NCBI RefSeq assembly: GCF_052115865.1 | Contig: NZ_JBQKME010000001.1 | Coordinates: forward strand, 1-64,000 | DNA length: 64,000 nucleotides | From: Fundicoccus_A sp052115865 | GTDB lineage: Bacteria > Bacillota > Bacilli > Lactobacillales > Aerococcaceae | Reading direction: 5' to 3' | Program-made: the position numbers and the translations under genes | The notes under the pieces: model-generated | What the model saw: only the letters and a program-made list of their open reading frames with translations | Told to the model about the DNA's origin: nothing | The model's database searches: none | In this document: positions 43,152 to 51,810 of the stretch, piece after piece | How positions within the stretch are numbered: the first letter of the stretch is position 1 | How the letters are laid out: every line of letters begins with the position of its first letter

Positions 43152-44918
43152 ATGACTGATAATAGAAAATTATACCCTAGACCTCAATTGATGCGTGACG
43201 ATTGGATTAATTTAGACGGTGAGTGGGATTTTAAATTTGATGACCACAATGAAGGTGAATTACAGCGTTGGTTTGAAAGTGATTTTGAATCACCCCAAAC
43301 GATCATTGTGCCATTTACATATGAAACTAAAGCTAGTGGTATCCATGATGAAACACAACATCCGGCTGTGTGGTATCAGAAAAAAGTGGATTTAGAAGAC
43401 AATCAGTACGTCTTGAATTTTGAAGGTAGTGATTATGTCACTTCGGTTTGGTTAAACGGATTTAAATTAGGCGACCATGTTGGTGGTTATACACGTTTTT
43501 CATTTGATTTACACGATTACGCAGTAGCGGGTGAAAATGTTATTACCGTAAAAGTAACAGACTCCCTATCAACCAATCAACCACGGGGTAAACAGCGTTG
43601 GCTAAAAGATAATTTTGGATGCTGGTATGTTCAAACAACAGGAATTTGGAAAACTGTTTGGCTTGAAAAAGCTCAGCAAGCACGTGTCGATCAAATTAAG
43701 CTAGAAACAGATTTGCTCAATGACCAAGTCAAAGTTTCACTCGATTTAAATCAGCATTTATTAAATAAATTAAATTCGGAGAATTTAACTTTATCATTGG
43801 AAGCTTTGTTTGATAATGAACGTGTCGATGCAATCAGCTTACCTTTAACAGGTGAAATGAAAACCTATACATTGGATACCAAAGTAGGGATTGATGATAA
43901 CTGGGGCACAAGGGTTTGGCATCCATACCATCCACATTTATATGATTTATCGCTAAGGATTACAAATGAAGCTGGCGAGCTTGTTGATTCATTATTATCA
44001 TACTTTGGAATGCGAACAATCGAAGCTGATGGAAATCAAATCTTAATTAACAAGCGTGGCTTATATCAACGATTGATTTTAGATCAAGGCTATTGGCCAG
44101 AAAGTGGTATCACTCCACCAAGTATTGAAGCTCTTGAACTTGATCTTCAAAGAATCAAAGAATTAGGCTATAACGGTCTACGTAAACATCAAAAAATTGA
44201 GGATGAACGCTTTTTATACTTATGTGATTTAAGTGGAATGCTTGTTTGGACTGAAATGCCTTCGCATTATACATTTACAGATAAAAGTATGGAAGCAGTC
44301 ACCGATGAGTGGGTTAAAATTGTACGTCAATATCAAAATCATCCAAGTATTATTACATGGGTTCCATTTAATGAATCGTGGGGGATTAAAAACATCCGTG
44401 ATGATAAGGAACAACAAGCTTTCGTGAATGGTATTTATTATTTAACAAAAGCAATTGATCCAAGTCGTTTAGTTGTAACAAATGATGGCTGGGAACATAC
44501 CATTTCTGATGTGATTACCTTACATGACTATGAAGCTGTAGGTGAAGAATTATTTAACCGCTACAAAGATAAAGATGCGATTGTCAATGATCAAGTTCAA
44601 TTTAATAAAGACTGGTATGCCTTTGCTAGAGGTCACCATTACCAAGGTCAACCGATTATTCTTTCTGAATTTGGTGGGATTGCCTTTGAAGATGGAAGTG
44701 GTTGGGGTTATGGTGAACAGATGTCGGATGAGAAGAGCTTTATGGAAAGGTTTGATGCAATCCATGCAGCGGTTCAGCAAATTCCTTATTTCAATGGCTA
44801 CTGCTACACCCAATTAACGGATGTTGAGCAAGAAGTTAATGGTTTACTCTTTGGCAATCGTGATTTTAAATTACCTGTTGATGCAATTAGAAAAATAAAT
44901 GAAAGAAAAACTAGATAA
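43152..44918 (+). CDS. GH2 hydrolase (beta-galactosidase/beta-glucuronidase family)
   Basis: 588 residues, cytoplasmic. Domain order: sugar-binding jelly-roll (1-175), immunoglobulin-like (180-290), TIM barrel (295-588). The acid/base Glu is in TWVPFNESWGI near residue 417 and the nucleophile Glu in IILSEFGGIAFED near 505. It is short compared with LacZ and more like compact GH2 enzymes, which may be beta-galactosidases, beta-glucuronidases or alpha-L-arabinopyranosidases. In this locus, galactose or galactan side-chain removal is the simplest idea. Co-transcribed with the secreted GH43. Confidence 0.88.
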   Translation: MTDNRKLYPRPQLMRDDWINLDGEWDFKFDDHNEGELQRWFESDFESPQTIIVPFTYETKASGIHDETQHPAVWYQKKVDLEDNQYVLNFEGSDYVTSVWLNGFKLGDHVGGYTRFSFDLHDYAVAGENVITVKVTDSLSTNQPRGKQRWLKDNFGCWYVQTTGIWKTVWLEKAQQARVDQIKLETDLLNDQVKVSLDLNQHLLNKLNSENLTLSLEALFDNERVDAISLPLTGEMKTYTLDTKVGIDDNWGTRVWHPYHPHLYDLSLRITNEAGELVDSLLSYFGMRTIEADGNQILINKRGLYQRLILDQGYWPESGITPPSIEALELDLQRIKELGYNGLRKHQKIEDERFLYLCDLSGMLVWTEMPSHYTFTDKSMEAVTDEWVKIVRQYQNHPSIITWVPFNESWGIKNIRDDKEQQAFVNGIYYLTKAIDPSRLVVTNDGWEHTISDVITLHDYEAVGEELFNRYKDKDAIVNDQVQFNKDWYAFARGHHYQGQPIILSEFGGIAFEDGSGWGYGEQMSDEKSFMERFDAIHAAVQQIPYFNGYCYTQLTDVEQEVNGLLFGNRDFKLPVDAIRKINERKTR

Positions 44919-44931
44919 TTAGTTATTTACG

Positions 44932-44984
44932 AGCACCTTTGTTCAAATAATCAAAGAATATAGCTTTATTTTTATGAAGGTGCT
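44932..44984 (+). terminator. Weak long-loop hairpin after GH2
   Basis: AGCACCTT (44932-44939) pairs with AAGGTGCT (44977-44984) across a 37-base loop, with only a short T-rich end. Possibly a partial terminator; low confidence. Confidence 0.35.
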
Positions 44985-45048
44985 TGGATTTATTCTATGA
45001 ATTCTCTAACGAGAGGAAACAGAATTAATCAAAGAATGGAGATAGAAG

Positions 45049-47952
45049 ATGAAAATATTTAATGCAATTAAAATAGTGATGATTGTATTCATCTTAGTAG
45101 CATCAAATAGCATTAGCCCGTCTACTGTGGCCGCACAGACAAGCTCCAATTCATTACCACTTTATAATGCTTTCCTCGACGAGATGGCACAAGCAAATGT
45201 GGGAGTATACGATGGCGAAAATGTAACGATAGAGTTATCTGATTTAGAAGGTGTTTCTGAGGGAATCATCCAAGATGATTATCTCGTTATAGAAAACCTA
45301 GGAGAAGCTGAATTTGAGATAGAAGCACCCCAAGAAGGTTTATATTATTTTGTGATTGAATATTTAGACGATAAAGATAGTATTTTACCAACAACGTTGA
45401 TGATGGAAGTCAATGGGAGTTCTCAGTATCAAGAAATGCAAAACTTAGCCTTTAATGGTTTGTGGAAGCGTGATGGCGAGATTATTAAAGACCGTTATGG
45501 AAATGAAATTGCCCCTGATGTTTATAAAGTAGCTGAAGATCAATTGGGTTATTTAACTGCACGTAATGGTTACTATAATCATCCATTTATGTTGCATTTA
45601 AAAGAAGGGGACAATGATATTTCTTTTAGAAGTACTGAAGGTACGATAAAATTCAAACGCATACATTTGATGAATGAGTCACAAATTCCTTCATTGAATT
45701 TAGCAGCAGATAGTGATGCGGTTCCTGAAGGAAATGTAAATCTTGTTGTACAAGGTGAGAATCCCGTTTATCAAAGTGATTCATCGATTAGACCCGCTGC
45801 AGCATTTAATGACGTATTGATTCCGTATAATGCAACATCAAGAGTGTTAAATTATTTAGATGGTGCTTCGTTTAAACAAGCAGGAGATTCAGTCACTTAT
45901 GCAGTTGATGTGGCAGAAGAAGGTTATTATTATTTAAGTTTACATTACCAACAAGATGCAAAACCTGATTTTCCTGTCTATGTTAATGTGACAACGAATG
46001 GAGAGTATCCATCGCAAAGCTTTTTGGATCAGCAAATTCCTTATAGTTCATCTTATAGTGTCTATACTATGCAAAATTCACAAAGCAAAGAAGCAATTCC
46101 TCTGTATTTAGAAGCAGGAACTCAAGAAATTACCTTAACCATTACTTTGAGTCCGATTCAAGAAATTATGCAACGCTTAGAAGAAATGGTATTAGAAATT
46201 CAAGCTTTATCATTAGACATTGAAAATCTATTAGGAGCTAATATTGATTTAAGGCGAGACATCGATTTAGAAAATTATATTCCAGGCATTCCAGATAGAA
46301 TTTTAAATTGGGCGGCTGAATTAGAAGGAATGATTGAAACAATTAAATCGTTGGCAGGGATTGAAGAGGTACCAGGAGCGTTCCAACAACTGGATATTGC
46401 CCGTAAGCAATTAGAAAATTTGGGTAACGAACCTCGAAAAATTCCTAACCGTTGGAATGAGTTAGCTAAAGGTGGCTCTTCCGTTACAGCTCAATTAGCA
46501 ACTTTAATCCAAACTTCAAGAAATAATGGTATCTCGATTGACCAATTAATTTTACATCAAGCACAGGCACCAAAAATTGAAACACTTAATTTCTTGCAAC
46601 GGGCAAGTAATTCAGTTTCACGGTTTTTACAAACATTTGGTGAACAAGATTATGAGGTGAAAATAAACTCAGATTACTTACAAGTTTGGGTGAATCGACC
46701 AAGACAATACATTGAGATTATGCAGCAAATGATTGACCAAAGTTTCACACCGCAAACAGGTATTACCGTAGATTTATCGATTATGCCGGATCAAAATAAA
46801 CTAATCTTAGCTAATAGTGCAGGAAATGAACCAGATGTAGCCCTAGGAGTCGGCTATGCTGTACCTTTTGATTTGGCTATTAGGGGAGCATTGGAAGAGC
46901 TATCAAGTTTTGAAGACTATGATGAAGTCGTTAGTGATTATGCACCGAACTTGTTAATTCCAGCTTCAATTGGTGAAGAAAGTTATGCATTACCTGAGAC
47001 TATGAACTTCTATGTTCTCTTTTATCGAACTGATGTTTTAGAGTCATTGGGCTTGCCAATTCCTGAAACAATGGAAGATGTAGTTAATATGTTACCTGCC
47101 TTAAACCAAAGAGGAATGAACATGTTTTATCCAACCGCAACACTCGGAACAGCGTTTAAAATATTCCCTTGGACAATGCCATTAGTCTATCAAAGTGGTG
47201 GAAATTTCTTTACAGAAGATATTTTAAGGACTGGTTTAAGTACAGAAGAAACACTGACAGGTGTTCGAAATTTGACGGATTTATTCACGATTTACAGTAT
47301 GCCAGTTGATGTACCTAGTTTTTACCAACAGTTTCGTGATGGTACCATTCCAATTGGTATTTCAGACTATGGTAACTACAACTTGTTACTGAATGCGGCA
47401 CCTGAAATTGCTAACTTATGGGATATTGCTTTAACTCCTGGAGTTGAAAATGAAGAGGGTGTTGTTGAACGCTGGACGTCTGGGGGAGCAGAAAGCTCAA
47501 TCATGTTCTCAGGTAGCCAGATGAAAGACGAGGCTTGGGAGTTTCTAAAATGGTGGCATTCAGCTGATGTTCAATTACAGTTTGGTAATTCATTACAGAC
47601 GACCTTTGGCCAAGAATATATGTGGAATACCGCTAACCTAGCTGCATTTGAAGAACTACCTTGGTCTACTAAACATAAACAAGTTATTTTAGAACAATCT
47701 GAATGGATTGCAGAAGTGCCACGTGTTTTAGGTGGCTATATGATTGAACGTGAAGTTAGTCGTTTATATACATCAGTGGTTGTTGATGGAGATAATTTAA
47801 GACGTTCTGCTGACTTATCCATTAAGCGGATTAATCGTGAAATATTAAGAAAATTAGAAGAATTCGGCTACATTACAGAAGGACAATGGTCACAACCATA
47901 TCCTTTACCAGAAATTGATCCAGCAGCTGCATTTAAGGAGGGGAATGATTAA
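45049..47952 (+). CDS. Giant ABC solute-binding protein with two N-terminal beta-sandwich modules
   Basis: 967 residues, about twice the normal length. Residues 1-29 are a signal peptide with no lipobox cysteine. Residues 45-215 and 225-365 look like two beta-sandwich, carbohydrate-binding-type modules, each with a GLYYF/GYYYLSLHY strand. Residues 365-530 are mainly helical, with leucine-heptad stretches (IMQRLEEMVLEIQALSLDIENLL), a likely stalk. Residues 534-965 form the sugar-binding ABC receptor (from YLQVWVNRPRQYIEIMQQMI, with DVALGVG and WTSGGAESSIM). It precedes two permeases, the first overlapping by one base. I infer a receptor that holds a polysaccharide near the cell and passes fragments to the channel. 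Confidence 0.88.
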   Translation: MKIFNAIKIVMIVFILVASNSISPSTVAAQTSSNSLPLYNAFLDEMAQANVGVYDGENVTIELSDLEGVSEGIIQDDYLVIENLGEAEFEIEAPQEGLYYFVIEYLDDKDSILPTTLMMEVNGSSQYQEMQNLAFNGLWKRDGEIIKDRYGNEIAPDVYKVAEDQLGYLTARNGYYNHPFMLHLKEGDNDISFRSTEGTIKFKRIHLMNESQIPSLNLAADSDAVPEGNVNLVVQGENPVYQSDSSIRPAAAFNDVLIPYNATSRVLNYLDGASFKQAGDSVTYAVDVAEEGYYYLSLHYQQDAKPDFPVYVNVTTNGEYPSQSFLDQQIPYSSSYSVYTMQNSQSKEAIPLYLEAGTQEITLTITLSPIQEIMQRLEEMVLEIQALSLDIENLLGANIDLRRDIDLENYIPGIPDRILNWAAELEGMIETIKSLAGIEEVPGAFQQLDIARKQLENLGNEPRKIPNRWNELAKGGSSVTAQLATLIQTSRNNGISIDQLILHQAQAPKIETLNFLQRASNSVSRFLQTFGEQDYEVKINSDYLQVWVNRPRQYIEIMQQMIDQSFTPQTGITVDLSIMPDQNKLILANSAGNEPDVALGVGYAVPFDLAIRGALEELSSFEDYDEVVSDYAPNLLIPASIGEESYALPETMNFYVLFYRTDVLESLGLPIPETMEDVVNMLPALNQRGMNMFYPTATLGTAFKIFPWTMPLVYQSGGNFFTEDILRTGLSTEETLTGVRNLTDLFTIYSMPVDVPSFYQQFRDGTIPIGISDYGNYNLLLNAAPEIANLWDIALTPGVENEEGVVERWTSGGAESSIMFSGSQMKDEAWEFLKWWHSADVQLQFGNSLQTTFGQEYMWNTANLAAFEELPWSTKHKQVILEQSEWIAEVPRVLGGYMIEREVSRLYTSVVVDGDNLRRSADLSIKRINREILRKLEEFGYITEGQWSQPYPLPEIDPAAAFKEGND

Positions 47953-48854
47953 TGGAACGGTCTGTATCGCTTGAAAAACGAAGAGAACGATCAGCGTATG
48001 CCTTTGTTTTACCTTACGCAATCTTATTCTCAGTTTTCATCATTGTTCCCATTATTTTAGCTATCACTTTATCATTTACAAATTTTAACTCCATTGAGTT
48101 TCCTACTTTTGTTGGTTTTTTGAACTATATTAACTTACTAACACAAGATGATATTTTTATGCAATATGTTCTACCCAATACCATTATTTTCTCACTGATC
48201 GTTGGTCCGGGTGGCTATATCCTTGGTTTTCTATTAGCCTGGATACTTGCACAATTGACCCGGGTACCAAGAACCATTTTGGCCTTGATTTTCTACTCGC
48301 CATCCATGACAGCTGGAGTTGCTATGACAGTCGTTTGGCGTATTATCTTTAGTGGGAATGAGGCAGGTTATTTAAACGGGATATTGATGCAATTGGGTAT
48401 GATTAATGAACCGATTATTTGGACCACTGATTCACGGTTTATCTTACCAATTATGATTGTTGTCGCACTTTGGGGAAGCATGGGGGTTGGCTTTCTGGCG
48501 ATGATGGCTGGTGTTTTGAATGGCGACCGTGAGCTCTATGAAGCTGCTGCTATTGATGGGGTAAGTAATCGTTTTCAGGAATTGATTTATATCACCATTC
48601 CATCTATGAAACCTCAAATGTTATTTGGTGCCGTTATGTCAATTGTAGGTGCTTTTTCAAACGGACTCATAGGGGTTCAGTTAACTGGATCTAATCCGGT
48701 TACCGGATCTTATGCCGGTCAGTTAATTGTTAACCACATCGATGACTATGGTTTCCAAAGATATGAAATGGGATATGCTGCAGCCGTATCGGTTATTCTT
48801 TTAATCATGATTTATTTGTTTAGTATGGTCGCAAAACGTCTATTTTCAGAATAA
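47952..48854 (+). CDS. CUT1-family ABC sugar permease (MalF-type), first pair
   Basis: 300 residues, six helices, with the EAA loop ELYEAAAIDGVSNRFQELIYITIPSM near residue 195. It overlaps the giant binding protein by one base (TAATGG), so translation is coupled. It pairs with the following permease. Expected to form a channel for large oligosaccharides; the ATPase must come from elsewhere. Confidence 0.92.
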   Translation: MERSVSLEKRRERSAYAFVLPYAILFSVFIIVPIILAITLSFTNFNSIEFPTFVGFLNYINLLTQDDIFMQYVLPNTIIFSLIVGPGGYILGFLLAWILAQLTRVPRTILALIFYSPSMTAGVAMTVVWRIIFSGNEAGYLNGILMQLGMINEPIIWTTDSRFILPIMIVVALWGSMGVGFLAMMAGVLNGDRELYEAAAIDGVSNRFQELIYITIPSMKPQMLFGAVMSIVGAFSNGLIGVQLTGSNPVTGSYAGQLIVNHIDDYGFQRYEMGYAAAVSVILLIMIYLFSMVAKRLFSE

Positions 48855-48868
48855 GAAAGGAGTCTAAT

Positions 48869-49738
48869 ATGGCATACAGAAAAGTTGGAATAAATCCGAA
48901 AAAATTTGATCGTAGTCAAATCAAATTTTATATCATACTAGCTCCTTTTGTTGCTTTTATGATTTTGCCACTGATATTTATCTTTAATCATGCCTTTAAA
49001 CCGATTGGCGAGTTATTTGCTTTCCCGCCAACCTTTATTGTAAAAAATCCTAGTTTAGAAAACTTTAGAAATTTGTTGAAAGTATCACAAATATCGAACA
49101 TTCCAATTAGTCGATATTTATTCAATAGTTTAGTTGTAACTGTGATTGTTGTGTTGGTTTCAATCTTGATTTCATCGATGGCGGCTTTTGCCTTATCCAA
49201 ACGCCAATTCCGTGGTAAACATTTAGGTCTTGAAATAAATAACGCTGCATTAATGTTTGTGCCTACTGCAGTGACAATTCCGCGCTACATTATTATTAAC
49301 TTACTTGGAATTGAAAACTCTTACTTAGCGCATATTTTACCTATTTTAGCTATGCCGATTGGTTTATTCTTGATTAAACAGTTTATTGATCAAGTGCCAG
49401 ATGAATTAATTGAAGCGGCTTTAATTGATGGGGCAACGGACTGGGTGGTTTACCGGAAAGTTATTTTACCACTGATAAGACCAGCTATTGCAACAGCTGC
49501 ATTACTCGTCTTTCAAGCCGTTTGGAACAACTTAGAAACATCGCAGTTATTTATTACGAGTGATTCATTGAGGACATTAGCCTTTTACTTAAATACCTTT
49601 GCTGCTCAAACCAATGTGGTTGTTGGGCAAGGTATAGCAGCTGCTTCTTCCTTAATTATGTTTATTCCAAACTTAGTCTTATTCATTATTCTTCAAAGTA
49701 ATGTAATGAATACGATGAGTCATTCTGGAATCAAGTAG
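48869..49738 (+). CDS. CUT1-family ABC sugar permease (MalG-type), first pair
   Basis: 289 residues, six helices, with the EAA loop ELIEAALIDGATDWVVYRKVILPLI near residue 182. AAGGAG lies just upstream of the ATG, 14 bases after the partner gene. It follows the usual MalF-then-MalG order. It is 8 bases before the NHL-Yip1 gene. Confidence 0.92.
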   Translation: MAYRKVGINPKKFDRSQIKFYIILAPFVAFMILPLIFIFNHAFKPIGELFAFPPTFIVKNPSLENFRNLLKVSQISNIPISRYLFNSLVVTVIVVLVSILISSMAAFALSKRQFRGKHLGLEINNAALMFVPTAVTIPRYIIINLLGIENSYLAHILPILAMPIGLFLIKQFIDQVPDELIEAALIDGATDWVVYRKVILPLIRPAIATAALLVFQAVWNNLETSQLFITSDSLRTLAFYLNTFAAQTNVVVGQGIAAASSLIMFIPNLVLFIILQSNVMNTMSHSGIK

Positions 49739-49746
49739 GTGAGTGA

Positions 49747-51810
49747 ATGAAGAATATTAGAAATCAATTTCTCTTAAGTATCAGTCTAGTAGTTATGTTG
49801 TTTTTTCCTTTGTTGGATCTCGTGATGCCAGTTTTAGTTGGTGCTGAGACTGCTTATCGAACATATACACAAAATGGTTACGATCAGTATGTTGAGACGC
49901 AAACGGGCTATGAACCGGTTGAATCATTTACTATTACTGAATCGCTAAGCTTTCGAAATCCATCTGATTTAAAAATTGGTCCAAATGAGACGCTATATAT
50001 TGCGGATACAAATAATCGACGGATTGTCATCATGGATTTTGAAGGGGAGTTTGTCTCTGAAATTACCCATGATCAATTCGCCACACCAACTGGCTTGTTT
50101 GTGACAGGTGAAGGAAAGTTATTCGTTGCAGATGACACTGCACAAAAGATTTTTGTTTTTGATGCTAATGGTAATGAAGAACATGTTTTCGAAAAACCTG
50201 AAGCGCCTTCGTACGGGATGAATACACCTTTTTATCCCTTGAAGCTTGCCGTTGATGACCGCGAAAATGTGTATGCGATTTCCCGGGGGAATAACAATGG
50301 GATTATCATGCTAAATGCTCAAACAGAAGGTGAGTTTTTAGGCTACTTTGCTCCAAACTCAACCATTGAATCATTGTTGACCCGTTTTAGGAAATTAATT
50401 TTTACCGATGAACAATTGGATCGTATGTTAGATTCTGCACCAAATACTGCGACAAACTTAACGATTGATGATCGAGGTTTAATCTATACTGTAACTGCTA
50501 ATGAAAGCATCAATGATGTATTGAAAAAATTAAATATGGGTGGATTGAATTTACTCGATTCGAATTATATTCCTTACCCAAGCAGTGTTGCAGTTGGAAA
50601 TTACGAAAATATTTATGTTTTAGCAGAGAATGGTTATATTTATGAATTTACTTCAGAAGGTGAATTCCTCTTTCTCTTTGCAGGACCCGATGTAGGTTAT
50701 CAAAGAGCTGGTTTAATCAGTCGGGGGGTTGGGATTGATGTCGATGATGAAGGGAATATTTATACTTTAGACCAACTCAACAACAAAATTGATGTGTTTA
50801 AACCGACAGAATTTACTAATACCCTACACCATGCCTTAGATTTATATCAAAATGGTCGCTATTCAGAGAGTAAGGAATATTGGGATGAAATAATTAAAAT
50901 GAATGCCCAATTCGATTTTGCCTACTTAGGTTTAGGAGAGGCTTATTTCCGTGATGAAGATTTTGAAAATGCCATGACATCTTTTAGAAATGCAAAAAAT
51001 ACCTTTGGCTATTCCGATTCATATTGGGAAGTGCGTAATGTCTGGTTACGTGAAAATATCATTTTGATGATCTTTGTTCTGATACTAATTTACGTTTTGT
51101 ATCGTTTATATCGTTGGTTGTATGATAAGTACTTAAAAGATACGCCAGTTGGAAAAGGCTATCGTCGTTTTAAAGACTTAAAGCTGGTCAGAGAATTGAG
51201 TTTTGTTGGTTACTTTTCAAAACATCCGATCGACGGGGCATATGGTATTCAATATGAACGAAAGACAAGTAATTTATCAACCTTAATTATTTACTTGTTT
51301 GCGATTCTAACTTTTGTCGTTAATAAATACTACACAGGTTTTATTTTCACAACGGTTCAAGATGGTCAATATACCTTAGTTCAAGATATTTTGATCTTTG
51401 TTGTTGTTAGTTTCTTTGTTATCGTTTTTACCTATTTGATTACAACCATTACGGAAGGTGAGGCAACTTTTAGGCAGACTGTTCATGCTTTTGTCTATAG
51501 TTTAGGTCCATACATCACCATCCAGTGGGTTTTATTGATTTTAAGTAATCTAATCACACTAAATGAACAATTTATTTTACAGTTCGGTACGGTAATTATG
51601 ATTACCTGGGTAGTCGTTTTAATTGTAGCTTCTTTAATTGAATTAAATGGCTACAATATGCGCGAAATCATACGAACCTTCTTCTTAACCGTCTTTGCTA
51701 TTTTTATAGCAGCGATTGTTATCTTTGTCCTTTATGTATTATTTAATCAATTGTGGAATTTCATTGAATCATTATATTCAGAGGTGGTGAGACGTTTTGG
51801 ATTTTCGTAA
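49747..51810 (+). CDS. NHL beta-propeller / TPR / Yip1 membrane protein of the transport locus
   Basis: 687 residues. Residues 1-34 are a signal peptide. Residues 60-350 contain repeats of the NHL type (IADTNNRRIVIMDFEGEF, VADDTAQKIFVFDANGNE, TLDQLNNKIDVFKPTEF) forming a propeller outside the cell. Residues 358-425 have two TPR-like helix pairs (ALDLYQNGRYSESKEYWDEI, GLGEAYFRDEDFENAMTSF). A helix at about 437-458 crosses the membrane and residues 505-680 carry a Yip1-type five-helix domain. The gene lies between permease pairs and overlaps the DUF5696 gene by 14 bases. Function unknown; a scaffold or docking protein linking external receptors to the permeases is my inference. Confidence 0.82.
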   Translation: MKNIRNQFLLSISLVVMLFFPLLDLVMPVLVGAETAYRTYTQNGYDQYVETQTGYEPVESFTITESLSFRNPSDLKIGPNETLYIADTNNRRIVIMDFEGEFVSEITHDQFATPTGLFVTGEGKLFVADDTAQKIFVFDANGNEEHVFEKPEAPSYGMNTPFYPLKLAVDDRENVYAISRGNNNGIIMLNAQTEGEFLGYFAPNSTIESLLTRFRKLIFTDEQLDRMLDSAPNTATNLTIDDRGLIYTVTANESINDVLKKLNMGGLNLLDSNYIPYPSSVAVGNYENIYVLAENGYIYEFTSEGEFLFLFAGPDVGYQRAGLISRGVGIDVDDEGNIYTLDQLNNKIDVFKPTEFTNTLHHALDLYQNGRYSESKEYWDEIIKMNAQFDFAYLGLGEAYFRDEDFENAMTSFRNAKNTFGYSDSYWEVRNVWLRENIILMIFVLILIYVLYRLYRWLYDKYLKDTPVGKGYRRFKDLKLVRELSFVGYFSKHPIDGAYGIQYERKTSNLSTLIIYLFAILTFVVNKYYTGFIFTTVQDGQYTLVQDILIFVVVSFFVIVFTYLITTITEGEATFRQTVHAFVYSLGPYITIQWVLLILSNLITLNEQFILQFGTVIMITWVVVLIVASLIELNGYNMREIIRTFFLTVFAIFIAAIVIFVLYVLFNQLWNFIESLYSEVVRRFGFS

